Positions 1-8,723 of a DNA stretch of 64,000 nucleotides are shown piece by piece. Position numbers and translations under genes: made by a program. A model generated the notes under the pieces. It was not told where the DNA came from. It ran no database searches and worked only from the letters and a program-made list of their open reading frames with translations. The stretch's first letter is position 1, and the number at the start of each line of letters is the position of its first letter. Source of the stretch: Prauserella endophytica (GTDB lineage: Bacteria > Actinomycetota > Actinomycetes > Mycobacteriales > Pseudonocardiaceae); NCBI RefSeq assembly GCF_005146945.1, contig NZ_SWMS01000021.1:1-64000 (forward strand), read 5' to 3'.

Positions 1-63
1 AAGCCCACCAGCGCCGATGGTACTGCACCCGTGGGGGTGTGGGAGAGTAGGACACCGCCGAAC
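1..63 (+). rRNA. 5S rRNA, 3' part
   Basis: The first bases match the conserved 3' half of actinobacterial 5S rRNA, including GATGGTACTGCACCC and GGAGAGTAGGACACCGCCG. The 5' part lies outside the window. It is followed within 10 nt by a strong intrinsic terminator, so this is the end of an rRNA operon. The exact 3' end is estimated. Confidence 0.93.
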
Positions 64-70
64 TCAACTT

Positions 71-114
71 CGAGAAAGCCCGCCAGGTGCTCACCTGGCG
101 GGCTTTCTCGTTTT
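71..114 (+). terminator. Intrinsic terminator of the rRNA operon
   Basis: A perfect 18-bp stem (71-88 with 93-110) with a 4-nt loop is followed by TTTT. It lies directly after the 5S 3' end. Confidence 0.93.
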
Positions 115-122
115 GTCGTCAC

Positions 123-168
123 AAAAAAAGCAGGCCGGTCATTCGAGAGGCTCGAATGACCGGCCTGC
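123..168 (-). terminator. Intrinsic terminator of hisS
   Basis: A perfect 18-bp stem (130-147 with 151-168) with a 3-nt loop is followed, on the minus strand, by a run of seven T (positions 129-123). It begins 4 nt past the hisS stop and faces the rRNA terminator, so the two convergent units are insulated from each other. Confidence 0.93.
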
Positions 169-171
169 GTG

Positions 172-1464
172 CTATTCGGCGAGCAGTTCGGCGACCGTGG
201 CCGGTGCGGAGTCCGCGGCGACCACCCGCTGGTCGCGGGTCGCTAGGCTGCGCACGGTCACGTTGCCGGCGTCCCAGTCCTCCTGGCCGACGATCACGAC
301 CACGCGGGCGCCGGCCTTGTCCGCACGTCCGAGTTCCTTGCCCAGCTTGCGGAACTCTAGCGGCACCGATGTGCGCACACCGGAGCGGCGCAGCGACGTC
401 GCCACCGTGCGGGCGGCGTCGCCGAGGTTCTCCGTCACCGGGATCACGACCACGTCGACCTCGGCCTTCGGTTGCGGCAGCAGGCCGTGGGTGCCAAGGA
501 AGTCCATCAGGGTTACGTCGCCCATGCCGAACCCGATTCCCGGGATCTGCTGTGCGGTGAACAGCGAAGCCAGGTCGCTGTAGGCGCCACCGCCGAACAG
601 GGCGCGGTTGTTCTCCGGCGAGGTGTCGAAGACCTCGAACACCGTCGACGTGTAGTAGGCCAGTCCGCGCACGATCATCGGGTCGAAGCGGATCAGGCTC
701 GCGGCGTTGCTGCCGAGCACCCTGACCAGGTTGGAGTTCTCCTTGACCTGCTCAGGCAGTTCGTCGAGCAGCGCGGTCCCAGCGGTGAGCACGTCGCCCA
801 GCTTCTCGAACTGCTTGTCCGTGAGACCGATCTCCTCGGCGCTGGCGGCGAGCTTCTCCCGCTCGTACTTCTCCCAGCGGTCGACGAGCGCGAACACCTC
901 GGGCAGCTGCTCCTCGCCGACGCCCACCACATCGGTGAGGGCCGAGGACAGCAGGTTCCGGTCGTTCGCCCTGACCACGAACATGTCCTCGCTCGCACCC
1001 AGCCCGGCCAGCATGTCGTGGATCAGCTCGAAGATCTCGATCTCGGTGTTCGCGCTGGTCGAGCCGAAGATGTCGACGTTGATCTGCCAATGCTCGCGCA
1101 CCCGGCCCCGCTGGGGGCGTTCGTAGCGGTGGCAGTTCGGGTGGCTGTACCAGCGGACGGGGAACTGCAGGGCACCGGCGTTGCCGGCGATCATCCTGGC
1201 CACCGACGGCGTCATCTCAGGACGCAGCGCCAGGCGGCGGCCCCCGCGGTCGGTGAGGGTGTAGAGCTGCTGGTTGGCGATCTCCTCACCGGATTTCGCC
1301 TCGTAGATCTCAGCCGACTCCAGGATCGGACCGTCGTAGCGCTGGAACCCGTACCGCTCGATGACCTCGTACAGCTTCCCGAAGACCTGGGTACGGACGG
1401 ACATCTCCGGCGGGAGGAAGTCCCGGGTACCCCGGTAGGGCGCGGTCGGCAGGAATTCAGGCAC
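172..1464 (-). CDS. hisS: Histidyl-tRNA synthetase
   Basis: Class II synthetase of 430 aa that charges tRNA-His in the cytoplasm. Visible signatures are RPEMTPSVAR (81-90), the motif 2 block with CHRYERPQRGRVREH (about 111-125) and the HisRS-specific block RGLAYYTSTVFE (266-277). The C-terminal part (about 335-430) looks like the anticodon-binding fold. The usual GLDYY reads GLAYY here; some HisRS families vary at this position, so I still call it functional. The start is GTG without a Shine-Dalgarno. It lies 9 nt after the stop of the upstream transporter, and a TAAACT box ends 6 nt before it. It could therefore be read from its own leaderless promoter, by read-through from lprG-P55, or both. 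Confidence 0.93.
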   Translation of the reverse strand: MPEFLPTAPYRGTRDFLPPEMSVRTQVFGKLYEVIERYGFQRYDGPILESAEIYEAKSGEEIANQQLYTLTDRGGRRLALRPEMTPSVARMIAGNAGALQFPVRWYSHPNCHRYERPQRGRVREHWQINVDIFGSTSANTEIEIFELIHDMLAGLGASEDMFVVRANDRNLLSSALTDVVGVGEEQLPEVFALVDRWEKYEREKLAASAEEIGLTDKQFEKLGDVLTAGTALLDELPEQVKENSNLVRVLGSNAASLIRFDPMIVRGLAYYTSTVFEVFDTSPENNRALFGGGAYSDLASLFTAQQIPGIGFGMGDVTLMDFLGTHGLLPQPKAEVDVVVIPVTENLGDAARTVATSLRRSGVRTSVPLEFRKLGKELGRADKAGARVVVIVGQEDWDAGNVTVRSLATRDQRVVAADSAPATVAELLAE

Positions 1465-1470
1465 GTACCG

Positions 1471-1476
1471 AGTTTA
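1471..1476 (-). promoter_or_regulatory. Putative -10 box of hisS (leaderless)
   Basis: TAAACT ends 6 nt before the hisS GTG. The TAA of the box is also the stop codon of the upstream transporter gene. Inference from spacing and the absence of a ribosome binding site. Confidence 0.4.
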
Positions 1477-2982
1477 GTGACCGCGCCGCGAGCCGATGAG
1501 CAGGGCAAGGGCCGCGCCCGCCGCGCACACGACCGACGTGATCAGGAAGATCTCCGTGTACTGCGTGAGCAGTGCGTTCTTCACGGCGCCCACGTAGTCG
1601 CCGAGCGCGGTCTCGTAGGCGGCGTCGGACGGATACAGCACGCGGATCGGCACGTCGAGCGACGCGGTCATGCTGTGGAAGCGGTGCAGGCCCCACGCCG
1701 AGAGGGCCGCGATGCCCACGAGCATGCCGGTCATCCGCGCCACCACGACGCCCGCCGAGGCGACGCCGTGCTGTTCCGGCGGTGCCGCACGCAGCACCGC
1801 CGAGGAGAGCGGCGCGATGACCAGGCCGAGCCCGAGTCCCACGATCACCAGGTCCGTGTCGAGCCTCGGCAGCGTCAACGGGCCCAGCTCGTGCGGTGTG
1901 GAGAGCACATCGGCGGTCCACCCCGACATCAGCAGGAAGCCCGCACCCGCCACGAGCATGCCGACGAACGCCACCGAGCGTTCCCCGGCCCGGGACGCCA
2001 CGAACCCGCCCGCGATCGCTCCGACCGGCAGCGCCACGAGGAAGCGCAGGAGCAGCTCCACGCTGCCCTGGTCGTCACGGCCGAGGAGGGTCTGGGAGAA
2101 CAGGTCGACGTCGACGAGCGTGACCATGAGCGCCGCACCTGCCGCGATGCTGGTGCCCAGCGCGGCGAGGAACGGGCGCATCCGCACGTGAGTGGGGTCC
2201 AGCAGCCGGGTCTTCGCCCTGGACTCCCACAGCAGGAACAGCACGAAGACCACGGCGGCGACGATCAGCAGCGGCAGGCCCCAGCTCGGGAGCACCTGCT
2301 CGCGCGGGTTCGGGTTGTAGAGGCCCACCACCAGCATGCCGAGCGCGATCGCGAGCAGCCCACCGCCAACGAGGTCCACCTTGGCGCGCTCGGCGGGCCG
2401 GTTGCCGGGCACGGAGAAGTAGACGGCGACCATCGCCAGCAGCGCGAGCGGCACGTTGACCCAGAACACGCTGCGCCAGCCCGCGAGCGCGGCGAGCGCG
2501 ATGCCGTAAACGGGTCCCAGCACGCTGCCGAGCTCCTGCGCACCGCCGACCGCGCCGAGCACGGTCGCTCTCCTGCGCTCTGACCACAGGTCGGCGGCGA
2601 GTGCCATTGTCACCGGCAGGAGCGCGCCGCCCGCGATCCCGAGCACCACCCGGCCCACCACGAGCAGCGGCACCGAACCGGCGACCGCGGTGAGCACGGA
2701 GCCAACGAGGAACCCGGCCAGGCACGCCTGCAGCAGTGTCTTGCGGCCGAACCGGTCGGAGGCCTGGCCCAGCAGCGGCATCGCTGCCACGTAGCCGAGC
2801 AGGTAGCCCGTGACGATGGGCGTGACCTGCTCGAGGCGGTTCACCGGGATCTGCAGGTCCTCGATGATCTGCCGCAGCAGGCCGATGACGACGTACGTGT
2901 CGAGCGCCCCGAGCAGTACCGCGAGTCCACCGGCGCCGATCGCTACCGAGCGGGCGCGCCGGGTGGTGCCGACCTCGGTCAC
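1474..2982 (-). CDS. MFS exporter of the P55 (Rv1410c) type, DHA2-like
   Basis: A 502-aa membrane transporter, a length typical of 14-helix DHA2 proteins. [10 protein letters not shown] (72-81) is the MFS motif A between helices 2 and 3, and LGALDTYVV lies in helix 1. It directly follows an LprG-like lipoprotein gene, and their stop and start overlap as GTGA. This is the arrangement of M. tuberculosis lprG-Rv1410c (P55), where the pair moves triacylglycerides and glycolipids to the outer envelope and also gives drug tolerance. The same role is inferred here mainly from context. Many MFS drug exporters look alike, so the assignment rests on the pairing. Confidence 0.87.
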   Translation of the reverse strand: MTEVGTTRRARSVAIGAGGLAVLLGALDTYVVIGLLRQIIEDLQIPVNRLEQVTPIVTGYLLGYVAAMPLLGQASDRFGRKTLLQACLAGFLVGSVLTAVAGSVPLLVVGRVVLGIAGGALLPVTMALAADLWSERRRATVLGAVGGAQELGSVLGPVYGIALAALAGWRSVFWVNVPLALLAMVAVYFSVPGNRPAERAKVDLVGGGLLAIALGMLVVGLYNPNPREQVLPSWGLPLLIVAAVVFVLFLLWESRAKTRLLDPTHVRMRPFLAALGTSIAAGAALMVTLVDVDLFSQTLLGRDDQGSVELLLRFLVALPVGAIAGGFVASRAGERSVAFVGMLVAGAGFLLMSGWTADVLSTPHELGPLTLPRLDTDLVIVGLGLGLVIAPLSSAVLRAAPPEQHGVASAGVVVARMTGMLVGIAALSAWGLHRFHSMTASLDVPIRVLYPSDAAYETALGDYVGAVKNALLTQYTEIFLITSVVCAAGAALALLIGSRRGH

Positions 2983-3659
2983 GCCGGCGGGGTGACCGTC
3001 ACGGGCTTGTCCACATCGGACAGCGTGACGTCGACGGTGGCGTCGTCGGGGAACGCCGCGGAGGCCTTGACGGGCAGGTGCTCGCCGTCGGTGCGCAGCC
3101 AGAACGTCACGTCGGCGTCGGACTGGATCCCCGGCAGCAGGCCGGAGAGGACGTCCTTGCCGAGTTGACCCGTGACCTTGTAGGTCTGGGTGCCCTCCAC
3201 CTCCTCCTGCGCCTCGGTGACCGGGTTGCGCAGGCCGGAGAGCAGTTTCGAGACGCCCCGCTCCGGGTCGAGCACGGCGGAGGGGTCGTACAAAGTGGAG
3301 CTGAGCGCGGCCGGGATCTCCTGGTACCCGCCGGTGGGTCCCTTGAGATAGAGGGTGTCGCCCGCGAGCACGAACTCGACCTCGACGAGCTGGCCCGCCT
3401 GCTTCAGCGTGCCGGTGCCCTTGGCGTCGCCCTGCTTCGTCAGGTCGCCGTCGAGGCTCTGCACGCTCAGACCCTTGACCGTGCCGTTCACCCGCAGGGT
3501 GAAATGGGTGCTCTGGATGTCTCCCGTGGCCGCCGCGGCGTCCTTGATCAGGGCGGGGCCGTCGGGCAGTGACTCACTCGGAGCGTCGTCGGACGTGCAG
3601 CCCGCGGTCACGGCGGCCGTGAGCGCGAGCATCCCCAACAGGATTCGGCGGATGACCAT
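2979..3659 (-). CDS. lprG: LprG-like lipoprotein
   Basis: 226 aa with a short signal peptide ending in VTAGC, with the lipid-modified Cys at residue 21, followed by an LppX/LprG-type domain (about 45-220). LprG family proteins hold acylated glycolipids in a hydrophobic cavity at the outer face of the membrane and work with the P55 exporter encoded immediately downstream (4-nt overlap, so probably translationally coupled). I chose the ATG at 3659 because the signal peptide starts there and TACGAT lies 6 nt upstream with no Shine-Dalgarno, consistent with a leaderless mRNA. A longer reading frame further upstream lacks a signal peptide and overlaps the next gene. Confidence 0.88.
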   Translation of the reverse strand: MVIRRILLGMLALTAAVTAGCTSDDAPSESLPDGPALIKDAAAATGDIQSTHFTLRVNGTVKGLSVQSLDGDLTKQGDAKGTGTLKQAGQLVEVEFVLAGDTLYLKGPTGGYQEIPAALSSTLYDPSAVLDPERGVSKLLSGLRNPVTEAQEEVEGTQTYKVTGQLGKDVLSGLLPGIQSDADVTFWLRTDGEHLPVKASAAFPDDATVDVTLSDVDKPVTVTPPA

Positions 3660-3665
3660 GCCGGA

Positions 3666-3671
3666 ATCGTA
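3666..3671 (-). promoter_or_regulatory. Putative -10 box of lprG operon (leaderless)
   Basis: TACGAT, 6 nt before the ATG. Confidence 0.4.
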
Positions 3672-3697
3672 GGGCCACCGGGGCGCCCGCGTACCGG

Positions 3698-4153
3698 CTA
3701 TTCCGGCATGAGGCCGGCCGCCAGCGTCGCGCCCAGTTCCCAGCACGCGGCGAGGTCGTCCTTGTCGGGTTCGCCCATGACCACCACGGGCTGTGCCGCC
3801 TGCTCCCAGCCGAGGCCCTTGGTGACGCTCTCGATCGCCCGGTGCGCTCCCTCGATGCCCTGGTTGCCGTGCAGGTAGAGGCCGAAGGGGCGGTTGCGGG
3901 TGGCGTCGAGGCACGGGTAGTAGACGGTGTCGAAGAAGTGCTTGAGCGCGCCCGACATGTAGCCGAGATTGGCGGGGGTGCCGAGCAGGTAGGAGTCGGC
4001 GGCCAGCACGTCCGACGCCGTCGCGGACAGCGCGGGCCGCCGGACCACGTCGACACCGGTGATCTCCGGATCGGTCGCGCCGGAGACCACGGCCTCGAAC
4101 ATGGCCTGCAGATGGGGCGACGGCGTGTGGTGGACGATCAGCAACGTGGGCAC
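3698..4153 (-). CDS. Flavodoxin-family protein
   Basis: A 151-aa protein with a flavodoxin-like fold. The N-terminal strand LLIVHHTPSPHLQAM resembles the phosphate-binding loop of FMN flavodoxins and NAD(P)H-dependent FMN reductases. GTPANLGYMSGALKHFFD (58-75) is the typical second FMN-contacting segment of that family. It probably binds FMN and carries out electron transfer or quinone/azo reduction in the cytoplasm; the substrate cannot be told. It starts with GTG and reads in the same direction as lprG, with only 38 nt between its stop and the lprG start, so it may share a transcript. Confidence 0.78.
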   Translation of the reverse strand: MPTLLIVHHTPSPHLQAMFEAVVSGATDPEITGVDVVRRPALSATASDVLAADSYLLGTPANLGYMSGALKHFFDTVYYPCLDATRNRPFGLYLHGNQGIEGAHRAIESVTKGLGWEQAAQPVVVMGEPDKDDLAACWELGATLAAGLMPE

Positions 4154-4199
4154 AGTGATTCAGCGTGCCTTCGCTGAGCGGGTCCCGCAAGCGCCGTGA

Positions 4200-4252
4200 G
4201 GGAGCAAGGGAGCTTTGCTCCCGGAAAACGGTAGTAAAGCTCCCTTGCTCCC
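4200..4252. repeat. Palindromic repeat family B, copy 1
   Basis: A perfect 17-bp inverted repeat (4200-4216 and 4236-4252, arms GGGAGCAAGGGAGCTTT) with a 19-nt loop. Near-identical elements occur at 8743-8791 and 23296-23348. It lies just beyond the 3' end of the phosphosugar mutase gene, where it could act as a terminator or RNA-stabilising hairpin. Confidence 0.85.
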
Positions 4253-4259
4253 CTCTGGG

Positions 4260-5915
4260 CTACCGGTCGAGCAGCTGTGAGAGCTCCGTTCGCAGCGCGG
4301 TGAGGCGTTTGGCCGCCGTCCGGCGGGACTCCGGCAGGTCCTCCTCGGCCGGGACGTCGGCCGTCACCTCCAGGTAGACCTTCAGCTTCGGCTCCGTTCC
4401 CGACGGCCGCAGGACCACCCGCAGGCCCTCGCCCCGCAGGCGCAGCACGTCCGCCTCCGGCAGCCGGTCCTCGGCCGTCACTGCCACGTCCGCGAGCGTC
4501 GCCGGCGGGGCCGTGCGCACCCGGTCCATCAGCTCGGCCCGCGCCCGAAGGTCGGGGATCCGCACCGACACCTGGTCGGTCAGATGCACGCCGTGCCGCA
4601 CGGCGAGGTCGTCGAGCACGTCGAACAGCGTGCGGCCCGCCGCCTTCGTCGTCGCCGCGAGGTCGCACGCGAGCACCGCCGCCGCGATGCCGTCCTTGTC
4701 CCGCACGAACCCGGGGTTCACGCACACCCCGAGTGCCTCCTCGTACGCGAACACCAGGCCTTCGCCCGCCCGCGCCAGCCATTTGAAGCCCGTGAGCGTT
4801 TCCGCGTACCGCGCCCCGTGCGCCTCGGCCATCCCGCCCAGCATCGACGACGACACGATCGTGGTCGCCACCAACGGGTCAGTGCTGTCCGTTGTGGACA
4901 GCACGTGCTCGCCGAGCAGCACGCCCGTCTCGTCGCCCCGCAGCATCCGCCACGTGCCGTCCCCGTCCCGCGCACCGAGTGCGCACCTGTCGGCGTCCGG
5001 GTCGAGCGCGATCGCAAGGTCGGCGTCGATCTCGGCCGCGAGCGCCAGCAACCGGTCGGTCGCGCCCGGCTCCTCCGGGTTCGGGAACGCCACGGTCGGG
5101 AAGTCCGGGTCCGGCTCCGCCTGCTCGGCCACCAGGCGCACGTCGGTGAAGCCCGCCGCCCGCAGCGCGCGCACCAGCACGTCCCCGCCGACGCCATGCA
5201 TGGGCGTCGCCGCCACCCGCAGCGTCCGTGCCGTGCCCCTCGGCAACGTCGCGCAGCGGGAAAGGTACGTCTCCAGCACATCGGAACCCGCCGTCGTGGC
5301 ATCGGGAGACCTCGGTACCGCCACCGCGGCGGGGGCGTCGGCGATCGCCGCCTCCACCTCGCGGTCGGCCGGCGGGACGATCTGCGCGGCCGTGTCGTCG
5401 TAGAGCTTGTAGCCGTTGTCGGCCGGCGGGTTGTGAGACGCGGTGACCTGAATGCCGGCGACCGCGCCGAGGTGTCCGACCGCGAACGCGAGCACTGGCG
5501 TCGGCAATGGACCCGGCAGCACCTTCACCGCGAAACCGGCCGCGCTGAGCACCTCGGCAGCCGCCACGGCGAACGCCGCCGAGCCGTGCCGCGCGTCCCG
5601 GCCGACCACGACGGTCCCGCCGGCCTTGCCGTGACTCGTCAGCCACGCCGCCACCCCCGCGGTGGTGCGCACGACGACGGCCGGGTTCATCCCGTTCGGA
5701 CCCGCCCGCACCGGTCCGCGCAGTCCCGCGGTACCGAACGTCAGCGGGCCGGCCATGCGGTCGGCGAGCTCCGCGACCGCGTCGGCGTCGCCACCCATCG
5801 CCCGTGCGAGCACGGTCTGCAACTCTGTGCGCGTGTCCGGGTCGACGTCGTCGGCGATCCAGCGAAATGCCTGGTCACGAAGGCCGGTGGTGAGCCTGGG
5901 CGATGGTTGCGTCAC
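4260..5915 (-). CDS. pmmB: Phospho-sugar mutase (phosphomannomutase/phosphoglucomutase)
   Basis: 551 aa, alpha-D-phosphohexomutase superfamily. The enzyme interconverts hexose 6- and 1-phosphates through a phosphoserine. The catalytic loop VTASHNPPADNGYK (157-170) contains the phospho-Ser160. DPDADR (305-310) binds Mg2+, GDETG (327-331) is the sugar-binding loop, and RPSGTEPK (503-510) is the phosphate-binding loop of domain 4. All are intact. The M. tuberculosis orthologue pmmB (Rv3308) is next to the PNP gene; here only the PucR gene lies between the two. Start GTG. The substrate (mannose or glucose phosphate, or deoxyribose phosphate given the PNP neighbour) cannot be decided from sequence. 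Confidence 0.9.
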   Translation of the reverse strand: MTQPSPRLTTGLRDQAFRWIADDVDPDTRTELQTVLARAMGGDADAVAELADRMAGPLTFGTAGLRGPVRAGPNGMNPAVVVRTTAGVAAWLTSHGKAGGTVVVGRDARHGSAAFAVAAAEVLSAAGFAVKVLPGPLPTPVLAFAVGHLGAVAGIQVTASHNPPADNGYKLYDDTAAQIVPPADREVEAAIADAPAAVAVPRSPDATTAGSDVLETYLSRCATLPRGTARTLRVAATPMHGVGGDVLVRALRAAGFTDVRLVAEQAEPDPDFPTVAFPNPEEPGATDRLLALAAEIDADLAIALDPDADRCALGARDGDGTWRMLRGDETGVLLGEHVLSTTDSTDPLVATTIVSSSMLGGMAEAHGARYAETLTGFKWLARAGEGLVFAYEEALGVCVNPGFVRDKDGIAAAVLACDLAATTKAAGRTLFDVLDDLAVRHGVHLTDQVSVRIPDLRARAELMDRVRTAPPATLADVAVTAEDRLPEADVLRLRGEGLRVVLRPSGTEPKLKVYLEVTADVPAEEDLPESRRTAAKRLTALRTELSQLLDR

Positions 5916-5984
5916 CGCACAATGTTGTCAAGCCTCGGGATTCCCGCTACCGTCGCCCCCGCTGGCCAAGGGGGTTAGGCCGTC

Positions 5985-7187
5985 ATGCGCAATGACACGG
6001 CGCCGATCGGAGCAGCCGCCCGCGCGGAGCTGGCCGTGCTGGCTCCCGCCATGCGGCGCCGATCGGCGGATGTTGCACAACTGATCTTGCAGCAGATCCA
6101 GTCGTCCATCCCCGCCTACGCCAGGCCACTGGAGGGCACGTTCGGCAAGGCGATCCTGCACGGTGTGCAGCAGGGCGTGCTGGAATTCCTCGACCGGCTG
6201 CTCGACCCGGCCGCGGCCGGCGACGGCACCGCCGCGCTCTTCCGTCAGCTCGGCAGATACGAGGTGAGCGAGGGCCGGAGTATCGACGTGCTGCAGTCGG
6301 CGTACCGCATCGGCGGGCGCGTCGGCTGGCAGGCGCTCAGCGACTTCGGTCTGCGCTCGAAGCTGCCGGTGGAAACGATGTGCGAGCTCGCCGCAGCCCT
6401 GTTCGCCTACATCGACGAGCTGTCGGCACTGTCGCACGAGGGCTACGTGGCCGCACAGGCCCGCGCCGCCGGGGCACTCGAACGCCGCCGCAAGCGCTTG
6501 CTGGAGTCGCTGCTCTCCGAGCAGCCGGTACCCACGGGCGTGCTCGTGGACCAGGCCGCCGCCGCGGCGTGGACGCCGCCGGAGGAGGTGACGGTCGTCG
6601 TGCTGGAACGCGACGGCGACACCGAACCGCCGGGTTACCCCGAGCTGGCCGACGACGTGCTCGTCGACCTCGAGAGCGACGCGCCGTGCCTGATCGTGCC
6701 CGCGCCCGGCGGCACCGTGCCCGACCTCGCCGCGGCGCTCGCCGGCTGGCGGTGCGTGATCGGCCCCGTCGTCCGCCTCGCCGACGCGCGTGACTCGCTG
6801 CGCTGGGCACGGCGGCTCGCCGGGTTGATCGGCGACGGTGTGGTGGAGCGTGCGCCGGTGGTCTCGTGTGCCGACCACCTACTGACGTTGTGGCTGCTCA
6901 GTGATCCGACGCTCGCCGAGCGGCTCGCGGAGCGGGCGATCGCGCCGCTCGGTGGGTTCAACGCCCGGCAGCGCGAGCGGCTCGCCGAGACCCTGGCCGC
7001 GTGGCTGGAGACGAGGGGCGGCGCGCCGGAGGTCGCGGGCCAGCTGAACGTGCATCCGCAGACCGTGCGCTACCGGATCCATCAGCTCGAGGAGTGCTAC
7101 GGCGACCGGCTGCGGGACCCCGACGAACGGTTCGCGCTCGCGGTCGCGCTGCGGGCCCGCCGGCTCCGGCGCCCTCGTCCGGAGTAA
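5985..7187 (+). CDS. PucR-family transcriptional regulator
   Basis: 400 aa. The C-terminal segment (about 349-373, with LNVHPQTVRYRIHQLEE) is the PucR-type helix-turn-helix (HTH_30). The N-terminal 170 residues are a helical sensory region without a recognised ligand motif. PucR-like proteins control purine or other catabolic genes, and its divergent partner is the phosphosugar mutase while PNP converges on it, so a role in nucleoside or sugar-phosphate use is plausible but inferred. Start ATG at 5985 with only a weak Shine-Dalgarno; 69 bp separate it from the divergent mutase start. Confidence 0.85.
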   Translation: MRNDTAPIGAAARAELAVLAPAMRRRSADVAQLILQQIQSSIPAYARPLEGTFGKAILHGVQQGVLEFLDRLLDPAAAGDGTAALFRQLGRYEVSEGRSIDVLQSAYRIGGRVGWQALSDFGLRSKLPVETMCELAAALFAYIDELSALSHEGYVAAQARAAGALERRRKRLLESLLSEQPVPTGVLVDQAAAAAWTPPEEVTVVVLERDGDTEPPGYPELADDVLVDLESDAPCLIVPAPGGTVPDLAAALAGWRCVIGPVVRLADARDSLRWARRLAGLIGDGVVERAPVVSCADHLLTLWLLSDPTLAERLAERAIAPLGGFNARQRERLAETLAAWLETRGGAPEVAGQLNVHPQTVRYRIHQLEECYGDRLRDPDERFALAVALRARRLRRPRPE

Positions 7188-7414
7188 CTCCCCGCATTTC
7201 CGTGAGCATTGCATTTCCCGCTTTTGTCAGCCGCGTGACAAGGCGCGCGGAGTCAGTCCGGAAAGCGCCGTGGAGAACCCGATCGGGCTATTGTCGAGCC
7301 GTCAACGATGGGCCAAATTGGCTCTGCCACACCGATTTCGAGCTCGGCGACCTCGCCGGGGTACGTGGTGGCCACTCCATTCCACAGTGCGGTAAACGCG
7401 CGAAAGGGACTTCG
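7188..7414. other. Intergenic region between PucR gene and a small ORF
   Basis: About 230 bp, less GC-rich than its surroundings, between two convergent genes. It has no tRNA, no clear terminator with a T-run, and none of the three repeat families of this window. It may hold the promoter and leader of the 20-codon ORF that follows. Confidence 0.4.
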
Positions 7415-7477
7415 ATGACGCGTAGGGAAATGGCCGACGTGCCCATTACGACCACGCCGGTCTCCACCGGAAAGTGA
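7415..7477 (+). CDS. Possible 20-aa peptide
   Basis: ATG with a fair Shine-Dalgarno (GAAAGGGA, 7402-7409, 5 nt before the ATG), then 20 codons ending in TGA at 7475-7477, 6 nt short of the converging PNP gene end. The product is Thr-rich (PITTTPVST near its C-terminus) with no signal peptide. No biosynthetic genes adjoin it. It could be a real micropeptide, a leader peptide or chance. Confidence 0.25.
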   Translation: MTRREMADVPITTTPVSTGK

Positions 7478-7483
7478 CGGCGG

Positions 7484-8290
7484 TCACGCGCGCAGCACGA
7501 GCTCCCGCAGCAGGCCACCCATCCGCTCGGCGGCCGCCTTGCCCGCCTCGATGACCTCCTCGTGGCTGAGTGGCTCGCCCGTCATCCCGGCGGCGAGGTT
7601 GGTCACGAGCGACAGCCCGAACACCTCCACGCCCGCGGCGCGCGCCGCGATGGCCTCCAGCACGGTCGACATGCCGACGAGGTCGGCGCCGAGCGTGCGC
7701 AGCATCCGGATCTCGGCGGGCGTCTCGAAATGCGGTCCCGGCAGCCCGGCGTAAACGCCCTCCGCCAGTGATGGGTCGATTCCCTTCGCGACGTCCCGCA
7801 GCCGGTTGGAGTAGAGATCGACGAGGTCGACGAAGTTCGCGCCGGTGATCGGCGACGTCGCGGTCATGTTCAGGTGGTCGGAGATGATCACCGGCTGGCC
7901 GACCTGGAAGCCTTCGCGCAGCCCGCCCGCGGCGTTGGTGAGCAGCACCGTGCGCACGCCGGCTTCCGCCGCGGTGCGCACCGCGTGCACGACGCGCGCG
8001 ACGCCCTTGCCCTCGTACAGGTGCGTCCGGCCGAGCAGGACCAGCACGCGCTTGTCGCCGATCTTCACCGAACGCGCGGTGCTTCCGTGGCCGACGGCGC
8101 TGGGTGTCTCGAACCCGGGCAGCTCGTCGAGAGCGACCTCCGTCTCGGGCTTGCCGATCACGTCGGCGGCCGGGCGCCAGCCCGAGCCCAGCACCACGGC
8201 GATGTCGTGCCGGTCGGTTCCGGTGCGCTCGGCGAGCACCGAGGCGGCAGCGGCGGCGAGGTCACTGGGCTGGCTGATCTTCTCGTTCAC
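7484..8290 (-). CDS. punA: Purine nucleoside phosphorylase (trimeric, PNP/MTAP class)
   Basis: 268 aa. It phosphorolyses inosine and guanosine (and deoxy forms) to free base plus (deoxy)ribose 1-phosphate. Family signatures are GSGW (35-38), GRTHLYEG (87-94, with the catalytic-region His90), TNAAGGL (118-124), [14 protein letters not shown] (184-197, with Glu193 in the position that binds purine N1) and TNLAAG with Asn231 for base O6/N7. This is the trimeric class, matching M. tuberculosis Rv3307 (annotated deoD). Start GTG; its first 29 nt overlap the end of the upstream ABA4-like gene, suggesting co-transcription with that membrane pair. Pentose phosphate produced here could feed the nearby phosphosugar mutase. 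Confidence 0.92.
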   Translation of the reverse strand: MNEKISQPSDLAAAAASVLAERTGTDRHDIAVVLGSGWRPAADVIGKPETEVALDELPGFETPSAVGHGSTARSVKIGDKRVLVLLGRTHLYEGKGVARVVHAVRTAAEAGVRTVLLTNAAGGLREGFQVGQPVIISDHLNMTATSPITGANFVDLVDLYSNRLRDVAKGIDPSLAEGVYAGLPGPHFETPAEIRMLRTLGADLVGMSTVLEAIAARAAGVEVFGLSLVTNLAAGMTGEPLSHEEVIEAGKAAAERMGGLLRELVLRA

Positions 8291-8723
8291 GGTCGTGCAG
8301 CCTACGTGCTCCCGGCGTCACCGTCCGGGCGAGCAGGTAGGCCAGCAGCCCAATCGGCGACAGCAGGATCGTCAGCACCAGAATCGGCGCGAGGAGCAGG
8401 TGCGGAACCCCGCGCCGGCGCGCGTCGAGGTACATCCACCTGCCGATGAACAGGTCGAAGGCGATGAGGTGCGCCCAGATCATGGCGGCGCCCTCGGCGG
8501 AGGCGAGGAACTCGCGCAACACCCCGAGGTCCGGCCTGCTCACCACCGTCCACAGCTCGGCGAAGTCGCCGGGCGCGAGCGCGAGGTAGACGAGCAGCGG
8601 CGGGAGGGCGATCCACGGCGAGCCGATGACGCGAGTGGTCCACCGCCAGCGGGGCGCGACGATCATCAGCGCCCAGAACGGCGCGGCGAGGTAGAAGGTC
8701 AGGTCGAAGAGAGTCCCGGTCAT
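8262..8723 (-). CDS. ABA4-like membrane protein
   Basis: 153 aa with about four hydrophobic segments. The content resembles the ABA4-like family (DUF4281), for instance [13 protein letters not shown] near the N-terminus and [20 protein letters not shown] in the middle (about 93-112). The cyanobacterial and plant members affect carotenoid or abscisic-acid synthesis; the actinobacterial function is not known. The start is ATG at 8723, preceded by GAGAGGA. That ATG overlaps the stop of the upstream membrane gene (ATGA), and its own end overlaps the PNP start by 29 nt. The three genes therefore form one operon divergent from a MerR regulator. Confidence 0.8.
   Translation of the reverse strand: MTGTLFDLTFYLAAPFWALMIVAPRWRWTTRVIGSPWIALPPLLVYLALAPGDFAELWTVVSRPDLGVLREFLASAEGAAMIWAHLIAFDLFIGRWMYLDARRRGVPHLLLAPILVLTILLSPIGLLAYLLARTVTPGARRLHDREREDQPAQ

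Noticed and set aside
266-1464. HisRS as an inactive paralogue because of GLAYY
   Set aside because: All other catalytic motifs are intact and this position varies between HisRS groups; too weak to call it non-functional.
472-2583. 703-codon open frame on the plus strand over hisS and the MFS gene
   Set aside because: It is antisense to two clear genes, with a His/Arg/Glu-rich composition produced by the codon bias of the opposite strand.
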